A DNA stretch of 10,392 nucleotides, from contig JAOUGF010000036.1 of NCBI GenBank assembly GCA_029857925.1, positions 1-10,392 of the forward strand. The letters run 5' to 3'. The DNA is from Gammaproteobacteria bacterium. GTDB taxonomy: Bacteria; Pseudomonadota; Gammaproteobacteria; S012-40. The position numbers were made by a program, and so were the translations under genes. Shown piece by piece: positions 1-5,068 of this stretch (positions within the stretch are counted from its first letter, which is position 1; each line of letters begins with the position of its first letter). The notes beneath the pieces were generated by a model. That model was not told the origin of the DNA. It was given only the letters and a program-made list of their open reading frames with translations, and searched no databases.

Positions 1-5
1 CTAAA

Positions 6-1403
6 ATGCAAGAAATTTACAGCGACCGCATGAATGCGCGCGAGAAGCGGGCCTCGGTCTCGCTGGCGGCGATTTATACCGTGCGAATGCTTGGGTTATT
101 TATGATACTCCCGGTGTTTGCGCTGTATGCCGGGCAATTACAAGGTGCGACCTACGCGTTGATGGGCTTTGCGGTGGGCGTGTACGGGCTCAGCCAATCT
201 GTATTGCAGATCCCATTCGGCATGGCCTCCGATCGTTGGGGTCGCAAGCCGGTGATTACCGTGGGTTTGTTGATTTTCGCGGCGGGCAGCGTGATGGCGG
301 CGGTGTCTACCGATATTTGGGGCGTGATTATCGGGCGGGCGGTGCAGGGCGCGGGTGCGATCGCCGCGGTGGTGATGGCACTGAACGCCGATCTGACGCG
401 CGAGGAGCACCGTACCAAGGCGATGGCCGTGATCGGCGCCAGTATCGGCCTGTCGTTCGCAGTGGCCTTGGTGTTGGGGCCGGTGCTGGACGGATTGATT
501 GGCGTCAACGGCATCTTTTGGTTGATTGCGGGATTGGCGTTGGCCAGCATAGGCATTTTATGGGGTGTTGTGCCCCATGTTGCGGAGCAACGTCGTCATC
601 GTGATGCGACGCCGGTGTTGAGTCTGTTGGGGCCGGTGCTGCGTGAGGCGGAGCTGCAACGGCTCAACGTGGGTATTTTTACGCTGCATTTGGCGTTGAC
701 GGCGGTGTTTATCGCAGTGCCTATGATCCTCGTGCAGGAGATGGGGCTGGCCAAGGAATCGCTGTGGGAAATCTATTTGCCGGTGATGGTGGTGTCGATG
801 CTGGCGATGGTGCCGTTCATCATCGTTGCGGAAAAGCGTCGCAAGATGAAACCCGCGCTGCTCGGCGGTGTGGCGGTGTTGGCGGTCGCGCAATTATTAT
901 TGGTGGACAGTCGTTCTTTATGGGCCTTTGGGGCGTCCTTGGTGGTGTTTTTTACCGCGTTTAATCTGTTAGAGGCCAGCCTGCCGTCCCTGGTGGCCAA
1001 GATTTCGCCGCCAGAGAGTAAGGGCACGGCGATGGGTATCTACCAAACTTGCCAGTTCTTGGGTGCGTTCGTAGGCGGCAGCGTTGGGGGGGCCTTAACC
1101 GGCGCCTATGGCCCACGCGTGGTATTTTTGTTTATCGGTCTGGCGCTGGTCGCGTGGTTTATCCTGGCCTATGGGATGCGCAATCCGCGCTATCTGAGCG
1201 GTATGGCCTTTACCGTCGGCAAGGTCAGCGCGGCGGAGGCGCCGCACCTGGTAAACCTGTTGACGGGGGTGACAGGGGTGGCCGAGGCGGTGATTATTCC
1301 CGAGGAGGGGATGGCCTATTTACGCGTGGACAATCATGCGTTGGATCGCCTGCGCCTGAATCAAATGCGCGAGGGTGGCTGGCGCGGCGAGATTTCGCAG
1401 TAG
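6..1403 (+). CDS. yajR: YajR-like major facilitator superfamily transporter
   Basis: Inner-membrane MFS transporter, probably a proton-driven exporter; the substrate is unknown, as for YajR generally. The protein (465 aa) has about twelve hydrophobic segments. It carries the MFS motif A loop at residues 72-81 (G-M-A-S-D-R-W-G-R-K) between helices 2 and 3, and a basic central loop near 195-200 (EQRRHRD). After the last helix, residues about 400-465 form a soluble tail ending each strand with hydrophobic residues (TGVAEAVIIPEEGMAYLRVD). This matches the ferredoxin-like YAM domain that distinguishes YajR from ordinary drug transporters. Length is close to E. coli YajR (about 455 aa). A second in-frame ATG at position 30 gives a 457-aa form beginning M-N-A-R-E-K-R and may be the real start; the window edge hides the ribosome binding site. 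It lies 107 bp before ssb on the same strand, a common gammaproteobacterial order. Family assignment is confident; transport direction and substrate are not shown. Confidence 0.9.
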   Translation: MQEIYSDRMNAREKRASVSLAAIYTVRMLGLFMILPVFALYAGQLQGATYALMGFAVGVYGLSQSVLQIPFGMASDRWGRKPVITVGLLIFAAGSVMAAVSTDIWGVIIGRAVQGAGAIAAVVMALNADLTREEHRTKAMAVIGASIGLSFAVALVLGPVLDGLIGVNGIFWLIAGLALASIGILWGVVPHVAEQRRHRDATPVLSLLGPVLREAELQRLNVGIFTLHLALTAVFIAVPMILVQEMGLAKESLWEIYLPVMVVSMLAMVPFIIVAEKRRKMKPALLGGVAVLAVAQLLLVDSRSLWAFGASLVVFFTAFNLLEASLPSLVAKISPPESKGTAMGIYQTCQFLGAFVGGSVGGALTGAYGPRVVFLFIGLALVAWFILAYGMRNPRYLSGMAFTVGKVSAAEAPHLVNLLTGVTGVAEAVIIPEEGMAYLRVDNHALDRLRLNQMREGGWRGEISQ

Positions 1404-1425
1404 ATGGCGAATGGAAAATCTGGGT

Positions 1426-1431
1426 TATACT
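1426..1431 (+). promoter_or_regulatory. Candidate -10 box of an ssb promoter
   Basis: TATACT matches five of six bases of the sigma70 -10 consensus and lies in the 107-bp gap between yajR and ssb. No good -35 hexamer is found at 16-18 bp upstream. The box lies partly within a small dyad, GGTTA (1423-1427) and TAACC (1441-1445), that could be an operator or chance. If used, the ssb leader would be about 75 nt. Confidence 0.3.
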
Positions 1432-1498
1432 GGGATACACTAACCGGGTGCGCAGTACCGTCATTCTGCACGCTCGACCCTACCCCCTCGTTAAAAAT

Positions 1499-1503
1499 AG
1501 GAG
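1499..1503 (+). promoter_or_regulatory. Ribosome binding site of ssb
   Basis: AGGAG lies 7 nt before the ATG at 1511. It fixes the ssb start there, although the reading frame stays open for another 460 bases upstream through yajR in a different frame. Confidence 0.8.
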
Positions 1504-1510
1504 CAACACT

Positions 1511-2023
1511 ATGGCGCGTGGCGTCAATAAAGTCATTATCGTCGGCCACTTAGGCCGTGACCCCGAGGTGCGTTACATGCCCAGCGGCCAGGCCATCGCC
1601 TCCGCGACCATCGCTACCACCGAAGCGTGGAAGGACAAACAAACCGGCGAAAAACAAGAACGTACCGAGTGGCATCGCGTCACGTTTTTCGGTCGCTTGG
1701 CGGAAATCGCGGGCGAGTATTTGAAAAAAGGCGCGCAGGTGTATGTCGAAGGTTCGCTGCGTACCGAAAAATATCAAGACAAGACCACGGGTGAAGACAA
1801 GTACACCACTAAGATCGTCGCGAATGAGATGCAGATGCTGGGCGGGCGTGGCGGCGCAGGCAGCACGCCCTCCATGGGCGATGATTTCTCCGATGCACCC
1901 AGTGCCGCGCCTAGCTCGTATCAAGCGCAACGTCCCAGCGCCGCGCAGCGCAGCGCACCCGCGCCGCAAAAGCCTGCAAACGCGGGTAAGTTGGACGATT
2001 TTGATGACGATATCCCGTTTTAG
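1511..2023 (+). CDS. ssb: Single-stranded DNA-binding protein SSB
   Basis: Binds single-stranded DNA as a tetramer during replication, recombination and repair, and recruits partner proteins through its C-terminal tip. The 170-aa protein starts M-A-R-G-V-N-K-V-I-I-V-G, the usual first strand of the OB fold. The fold runs to about residue 112 and includes the E-W-H-R-V-T-F-F-G-R-L-A-E-I segment and the G-S-L-R-T strand. A disordered Gly/Pro/Ala/Gln/Ser-rich linker follows, and the protein ends in the acidic tip D-D-D-I-P-F, the docking peptide for Exo I, RecO, PriA and others. Length is close to E. coli SSB (178 aa). The start is fixed by AGGAG 7 nt upstream. I looked for an SOS (LexA) box of the CTG-N10-CAG type upstream and saw none. 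This is a complete, typical chromosomal SSB. Confidence 0.97.
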   Translation: MARGVNKVIIVGHLGRDPEVRYMPSGQAIASATIATTEAWKDKQTGEKQERTEWHRVTFFGRLAEIAGEYLKKGAQVYVEGSLRTEKYQDKTTGEDKYTTKIVANEMQMLGGRGGAGSTPSMGDDFSDAPSAAPSSYQAQRPSAAQRSAPAPQKPANAGKLDDFDDDIPF

Positions 2024-2064
2024 TCGCGTGCCGTTTGGCAACATGCTGTAATGCAATATTATGC

Positions 2065-2221
2065 TAGCAGCCTGTCGGACTTAGGCGATCGCAGCGAGGG
2101 AACGCCACTAGAGGCCTATTTTTCGATCGTTTGACGCGAATAGCGGACGCTATTTAACGAAAAGGATCGAAAAATATGGCCAATTCCGCAGTAGATCAGT
2201 CCTCAGTGCGACAGGCCGCTA
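2065..2221. mobile_element. MITE-like palindromic element with terminal inverted repeats
   Basis: A non-coding 157-bp unit bounded by 21-bp inverted repeats, 2065-2085 and 2201-2221, that match at 18 of 21 positions (core GCCTGTCG-N-ACT-N-AGG). Inside are a second inverted pair, 2113-2128 against 2165-2181 (GGCC-TATTTTTCGATC, one extra base on the right), and a central hairpin AATAGCG (2139-2145) with CGCTATT (2148-2154). Each end carries a TA that could be a target-site duplication, as for IS630/mariner-type elements, but two bases are weak evidence. Nested palindromes with no gene suggest a miniature inverted-repeat element mobilised by a transposase elsewhere; an IS remnant or REP-like element are alternatives. 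It lies between convergent ssb and the AraC-type gene, may act as a bidirectional transcription barrier, and its right end supplies the stop codon of that gene. Confidence 0.65.
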
Positions 2222-2989
2222 ACCATAGGCCTCGTTCGCTGCGGGGCCTGGGTCAGCGAGTTTCTCTCGATAGGCGCGGGGGGTCAATTTTTCCAATTTT
2301 TTGAAGTTGCGTATAAAATACGAAGCATCATCGAAACCGACATCATACGCGACGACATCCACTTTTTTATCGGTATTCGCCAACAACTCCTTTGCCAGCC
2401 CAATGCGATAGAGCAATAAAAATTCGCGCACTGAGGCGCCGTGTTCGCGTTTAAAACACTTCGAAAATACGGCTTGACTCATATTACATAGGCGCGCCAA
2501 CGCGGTTACACGGATTTTTCCCGAATAATTTTGGATAATATATTCCGCTGCACGTGAGGTCTTCCACGGTTTACGGAGGGCGATATGAGGTTGATCGCCC
2601 GTGCGGGCGGGAAAGTATATTTGGCGTGGCGCCTTGCCCGATGCAAGGTGCTTTAGCGTGGTCACTTCGTCGATAATTTCACGAAGATGATGGATCTCGG
2701 CGGGTAATACCACATAATCCCATGCCCGGGCACGCAACGCGGTCAATAGGGCGTATTCGTCCATCGCAAAGGAAAATACAATTATGGGTAGGGAGGGATA
2801 GCGTTTTTTAATGATTAACACTTGTCGTAACATCAGCGGTTGTTGTGGATCGTGATAATAGAGACACACCCCGCTTTGTCGTAAGGCTTCTTCGCAATCT
2901 GCGTCATATGCTAACGTGGTGTAGTCAAACGTATCATCCAACTGGCACAACATTTCTCTGGTAGCCCCTATAACACAAATCATCGTCAT
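2219..2989 (-). CDS. Receiver-like domain fused to AraC-type DNA-binding domain, transcriptional regulator
   Basis: Predicted transcription factor of 256 aa. Residues 1-110 resemble a response-regulator receiver: a hydrophobic first strand (M-I-C-V-I-G), Asp47 followed at +4 by Pro51 as in the D-x-x-x-P phosphorylation site, and Ser73 after the P-I-I-V-F strand. The N-terminal acidic pair is missing, and the conserved Lys after strand 5 is replaced in Y-V-V-L-P-A. Normal Mg-dependent phosphorylation is therefore doubtful and this is probably a pseudo-receiver. Residues about 140-245 are a complete AraC/XylS domain with two helix-turn-helix units, including V-T-A-L-A-R-L-C-N-M-S-Q-A-V-F-S and the signature D-V-G-F-D-D-A-S-Y-F-I-R-N-F-K-K. 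A ribosome binding site AAGGAG (2999-3004, minus strand) lies 9 nt before the ATG. No sensor kinase is adjacent. The stop codon lies within the flanking MITE-like element. Codon use is more AT-rich than the neighbours, which hints at acquisition. Its target is unknown. Confidence 0.85.
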   Translation of the reverse strand: MTMICVIGATREMLCQLDDTFDYTTLAYDADCEEALRQSGVCLYYHDPQQPLMLRQVLIIKKRYPSLPIIVFSFAMDEYALLTALRARAWDYVVLPAEIHHLREIIDEVTTLKHLASGKAPRQIYFPARTGDQPHIALRKPWKTSRAAEYIIQNYSGKIRVTALARLCNMSQAVFSKCFKREHGASVREFLLLYRIGLAKELLANTDKKVDVVAYDVGFDDASYFIRNFKKLEKLTPRAYREKLADPGPAANEAYG

Positions 2990-2998
2990 GACTTCAAT

Positions 2999-3004
2999 CT
3001 CCTT
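2999..3004 (-). promoter_or_regulatory. Ribosome binding site of the AraC-type regulator
   Basis: On the minus strand AAGGAG precedes the ATG at 2989-2987 by 9 nt. A second in-frame ATG two codons later would be 15 nt away, so the first ATG is preferred. A possible -10 box TAATAT lies further upstream (plus-strand 3020-3025) without a convincing -35. Confidence 0.65.
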
Positions 3005-3348
3005 ATGGCGGAATTTTTCATATTAAGTGTTTGTGCTGCCCCGAAATGCAAATATGGAAACCTCTAAAAATCCGCTAGAGCCGCGCCGATCGCGTTGCAA
3101 ACGGGCGCAAAGTGCGCGGCCGCCTAGCGGTAAATTTCGTGTAAACTGCGCTTTTTCGCCCATCTACGCCTTGGCATGCCCAAAGTACTGTGGGGCAGGC
3201 TCTTATCGGCTTGATCGGACTTTTAGAGCTTCCGTAAAGCCGCCGCATCGGTCGTGCGGAAAAGTGGTGTGTCGGAAAACCGGTCTACTTCCCGGTGCAG
3301 CCCGCAGAGCCGCGTAACCGACGCGATGTTGCCAACCAAGAGTTCAGG

Positions 3349-3370
3349 TTACTAACGTAGTTCTTAGTAA
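3349..3370. repeat. 7-bp perfect dyad with 8-nt spacer
   Basis: TTACTAA (3349-3355) and TTAGTAA (3364-3370) form a perfect inverted repeat. No T-run follows on the plus strand, so it is not an intrinsic terminator. It lies about 190 bp before the exported-protein gene and about 360 bp before the regulator gene, so it could be an operator, but this is only a shape-based guess. Confidence 0.35.
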
Positions 3371-3503
3371 GAGAAAGATAGTCAACTTTGCACGACTTTT
3401 GAATGTTTTTGGCAATATTAGTGGACAAATTGTTTTTATGTGCTTACAAGTCAAATCTTGAGTTTTTTTGCGGCCGCATATATTGACCAAACTTCTGTGG
3501 GCA

Positions 3504-3532
3504 TAGAAAAAACTATGGTATTTTGTTATATT
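3504..3532 (+). promoter_or_regulatory. Candidate sigma70 promoter before the exported-protein gene
   Basis: TAGAAA (3504-3509, four of six -35 bases) is separated by 17 bp from TATATT (3527-3532, five of six -10 bases). Transcription would start near 3539, giving a very short leader before the start codons at 3546 or 3558. A TTGACC at 3483-3488 is a better -35 by itself but has no -10 at the right distance. Confidence 0.35.
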
Positions 3533-3545
3533 TCGCAGCGTGATA

Positions 3546-4091
3546 ATGAGTCAATCAATGCGTAGAGTTTTATTACTAATAGCGATGCAGGCGCTTCCGT
3601 CTATGTCTGTCATGGCCGAGGATTGGCGCTATGAAGATGCCGACGTCGTGATCTCAGGGAACAACCGCTCGCCAGATCAAGTCGCCTCTTTTTATGAAGG
3701 TCGTGGTTTTCCTAAGGCAATGATAGACGAGGCCCGCCAGCGTTGTTTCATCGTTTGGGGCATACACAACAAGACCAATCACGTATTGTGGATGGATCTG
3801 GAAAAGTGGACTTTTACGCACGGTCGGGCGCATGTTGCGCGCACCACGCGTGCGCAATGGTTCAAGCGTTGGGAGCAAATACAAGCGCCTCAGAACGCCC
3901 GTTCAACCTTTCGTTGGACGCTGTTGCCGGAAACGCTAGACCTTCAACCCGATGAAGGTGTCGGTGGAAACGTCACACTTGCGGCGACGCGAGGGCCTTT
4001 TGATGTTGAGTTTTCCTTTGTGGTAGGCGAGACCCGGGCCAAAAAAATCAAGCGTGTATTAATCAAGGGGGTACAATGCGCATTCGATTAA
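3546..4091 (+). CDS. Unrecognised exported protein with two cysteines
   Basis: I do not recognise the family. The 181-aa protein begins with a signal peptide: a basic M-R-R, a hydrophobic core V-L-L-L-I-A-M, and a V-M-A cleavage site after residue 24, so it is probably periplasmic. The mature part has no further membrane segment, is rich in Arg and Trp (W-R-Y-E-D, V-L-W-M-D, Q-W-F-K-R-W), and looks beta-rich towards the end. It has exactly two cysteines, Cys67 and Cys178 near the C-terminus, which could form one disulfide. A GTG at 3540 and an ATG at 3558 are alternative starts; the latter has a weak GAG at 7 nt and still keeps the whole signal peptide. The gene overlaps the following TlpA-type gene by 16 bases, so the two are almost certainly co-transcribed. 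The TlpA-type protein may act on its disulfide; this is inference from context only. Confidence 0.7.
   Translation: MSQSMRRVLLLIAMQALPSMSVMAEDWRYEDADVVISGNNRSPDQVASFYEGRGFPKAMIDEARQRCFIVWGIHNKTNHVLWMDLEKWTFTHGRAHVARTTRAQWFKRWEQIQAPQNARSTFRWTLLPETLDLQPDEGVGGNVTLAATRGPFDVEFSFVVGETRAKKIKRVLIKGVQCAFD
4065..4071 (+). promoter_or_regulatory. Ribosome binding site of the TlpA-type gene
   Basis: AAGGGGG lies 4 nt before the ATG at 4076 and inside the end of the preceding gene. It supports the 16-base overlap and translational coupling. Confidence 0.65.
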
Positions 4092-4633
4092 AAAGTTTTT
4101 CGCTTTGGTGGTTTGCGATATGCGGGCTAACGCTGATCGAGACGGCGCATGCAGTCCACCCTGTCGCACACCTGCCTGTGGGCGTCAAAGAGGTCGTACT
4201 CTATCCCGCGCCCCCGTTGATTGTTGTGAATGACGCAGGCGGCAAGGTTGACCTCACGGCAGCGCGCGGTCACTGGGCGTTCGTGCATTTTTGGGCGGCG
4301 TGGTGCGTGCCTTGTCGGCGAGAGATGCCCAATATCGCGCAACTGCAGAAACGTATGCAAGGTCAGGATATACAGTTTTTTATCGTCAATACCGCCGATT
4401 CCGAAGACGCCGTGTTTGAATTTCTTGGCAGTGTCGCCGCAGACCTCACCTCGTTACGCGACCCCGACGGCAGCTATACCGAAGGGTGGCGTCCGCGCGG
4501 CCTGCCTTCAACATTTTTGGTAGACCCGCAGGGAATGGTGCATTACCGCGCCCTCGGCGGCCGTAAATGGAATGAAGCCGCCTATCTGGATTTTCTTGCT
4601 GAATTAATCGCCCACAGCGCGAAGCATCACTAA
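4076..4633 (+). CDS. TlpA/ResA-type periplasmic thioredoxin-like protein
   Basis: Predicted periplasmic thiol:disulfide oxidoreductase of the TlpA/ResA/DsbE group, 185 aa. A signal peptide covers residues 1-26 (basic start, hydrophobic S-L-W-W-F-A-I-C-G-L-T-L, cleavage after A-H-A). The thioredoxin fold follows: strand V-H-F-W-A-A-W leads into the redox motif W-C-V-P-C at 76-80, then R-R-E-M-P as in TlpA proteins, and the cis-proline loop G-L-P-S-T with Pro144, followed by F-L-V-D-P-Q-G. Such proteins usually reduce specific periplasmic disulfides, for example in cytochrome c maturation, using electrons from a DsbD/CcdA-type membrane protein. No cytochrome gene is visible here. The start is set by a strong AAGGGGG, and the gene overlaps the preceding two-cysteine protein gene by 16 bases, pointing to a dedicated partner. 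It ends 3 bp from the convergent zinc-ribbon gene. The family is clear; the substrate is inferred. Confidence 0.88.
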   Translation: MRIRLKSFSLWWFAICGLTLIETAHAVHPVAHLPVGVKEVVLYPAPPLIVVNDAGGKVDLTAARGHWAFVHFWAAWCVPCRREMPNIAQLQKRMQGQDIQFFIVNTADSEDAVFEFLGSVAADLTSLRDPDGSYTEGWRPRGLPSTFLVDPQGMVHYRALGGRKWNEAAYLDFLAELIAHSAKHH

Positions 4634-4636
4634 CCG

Positions 4637-4654
4637 TCAGGTGCTATCACCTGA
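4637..4654. terminator. Hairpin between convergent genes, possible terminator
   Basis: TCAGGTG and CACCTGA form a perfect 7-bp stem with a 4-nt loop (CTAT), starting 3 nt after the tlpA-type stop codon and covering the last codons of the convergent zinc-ribbon gene. No T-run follows on either strand, so intrinsic termination is uncertain; it may instead protect the 3' ends of the transcripts. Confidence 0.4.
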
Positions 4655-4936
4655 ACCCGATTTGGCTGGGGTGGCGGCAGCGGCAGGTTTCTCAGTCTTG
4701 ACTTCTGGCGACGGGGCGGGGGAGGCGGCCTCCCCTTCAGGCTTTTTTTTAGGCTTACCTTTGAAATCCGTTTCATACCAGCCGGTGCCCTTCAGTTGAA
4801 AGCCGCTGGCCGATATCTTTTTTTCCAGCATAGGTTTGCCGCAAGCCGGGCAGTCGGTCAGCGGGGCGTCGGCCATGCGTTGAAAGGCTTCTAGCGCGTG
4901 GCCGCAGGCGTTACACTGATATTCATAGGTGGGCAT
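4637..4936 (-). CDS. FmdB-family zinc-ribbon protein
   Basis: Small protein of 99 aa beginning M-P-T-Y-E-Y-Q-C, the typical start of the FmdB/CxxC_CXXC_SSSS regulatory-domain family. Four cysteines in two C-x-x-C pairs (Cys8/Cys11 and Cys29/Cys32) should bind one zinc. The segment K-I-S-A-S-G-F-Q-L-K-G-T-G-W-Y-E-T-D-F matches the family's conserved second half. After about residue 58 there is a Lys-rich stretch and a low-complexity Pro/Ala/Glu/Lys tail, probably disordered. The frame is open further upstream to an ATG at 4999, but that region contains the promoter and does not fit the family, so the start at 4936 is chosen; a weak AGAG precedes it. The function of the family is poorly known; regulatory roles have been suggested. 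In many proteobacteria the gene is next to aspS, which is not seen here. It is convergent with the TlpA-type gene and divergent from the ABC exporter. Confidence 0.88.
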   Translation of the reverse strand: MPTYEYQCNACGHALEAFQRMADAPLTDCPACGKPMLEKKISASGFQLKGTGWYETDFKGKPKKKPEGEAASPAPSPEVKTEKPAAAATPAKSGSGDST

Positions 4937-4970
4937 AATCTCTACTCGATACAACACGGAATGCGGGGAG

Positions 4971-4999
4971 AATATAAGGTCAGTATCGTCACTTTTCAA
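4971..4999 (-). promoter_or_regulatory. Sigma70 promoter of the zinc-ribbon gene
   Basis: On the minus strand TTGAAA (4999-4994, five of six -35 bases) and TATATT (4976-4971, five of six -10 bases) are separated by exactly 17 bp. Transcription would start near 4964, leaving a leader of about 28 nt to the ATG at 4936. This also argues against the longer upstream start at 4999. Confidence 0.65.
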
Positions 5000-5025
5000 G
5001 GGGGCGCGAAAAATTTAAAAGGCGA

Positions 5026-5031
5026 TATAAT
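5026..5031 (+). promoter_or_regulatory. Candidate -10 box for the ABC exporter operon
   Basis: A perfect TATAAT lies 37 bp before the ATG at 5069. The bases 16-18 bp upstream are GC-rich and give no recognisable -35 hexamer. Either this promoter needs an activator or the match is chance in an AT-rich spot. It points away from the divergent zinc-ribbon promoter. Confidence 0.4.
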
Positions 5032-5068
5032 AGGTCATTGTTAGTTTTCATAGACTTGGAGTCCGGAC

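Larger units (their letters stand above)
3005..3539. other. Long intergenic region with hairpins and an AT-rich right part
   Basis: This gap between the divergent AraC-type gene and the exported-protein gene holds no convincing coding sequence. The middle (about 3175-3300) is GC-rich and contains several short inverted pairs in a row: TGCCC/GGGCA (3177-3181, 3193-3197), GGCTT/AAGCC (3208-3212, 3237-3241), CCGCA/TGCGG (3243-3247, 3255-3259) and ACCGG/CCGGT (3279-3283, 3292-3296). It could be a structured RNA or decayed sequence. A dyad TTACTAA/TTAGTAA follows at 3349-3370. From about 3355 the sequence becomes AT-rich and promoter-like. No known riboswitch or small-RNA signature was recognised. 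Confidence 0.45.

Noticed and set aside
1049..1510. Long upstream in-frame extension of ssb
   Set aside because: It runs through yajR in another frame and gives a Gly/Arg-rich sequence. The SSB fold and the AGGAG site fix the start at 1511.
1404..1510. SOS/LexA box before ssb
   Set aside because: I looked for CTG-N10-CAG because some ssb genes are SOS-linked; no acceptable match is present.
1550..2056. Antisense open frame of 168 codons across ssb
   Set aside because: It is the complement of a clear SSB gene, with no start signals and Arg/Gly-rich composition.
3027..3317. 96-codon open frame in the long intergenic region (GTG start)
   Set aside because: It has no ribosome binding site, an Arg/Cys/Pro-rich composition unlike any neighbour, and no recognisable domain. 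It looks like a chance open frame in GC-rich DNA.
3420..3475. Weak terminator: CAAG/CTTG stem followed by seven T
   Set aside because: The 4-bp AT-rich stem is too weak, and no plus-strand gene ends upstream of it.
4743..4750. Run of eight T (A8 in the coding strand) as a slippage or terminator signal
   Set aside because: It is in the middle of the zinc-ribbon gene, encodes a lysine-rich stretch (K-P-K-K-K-P) and has no hairpin before it. The frame continues normally on both sides.
4937..4999. N-terminal extension of the zinc-ribbon protein
   Set aside because: FmdB-family proteins start at M-P-x-Y-x-Y, and the upstream bases hold a well-spaced sigma70 promoter.
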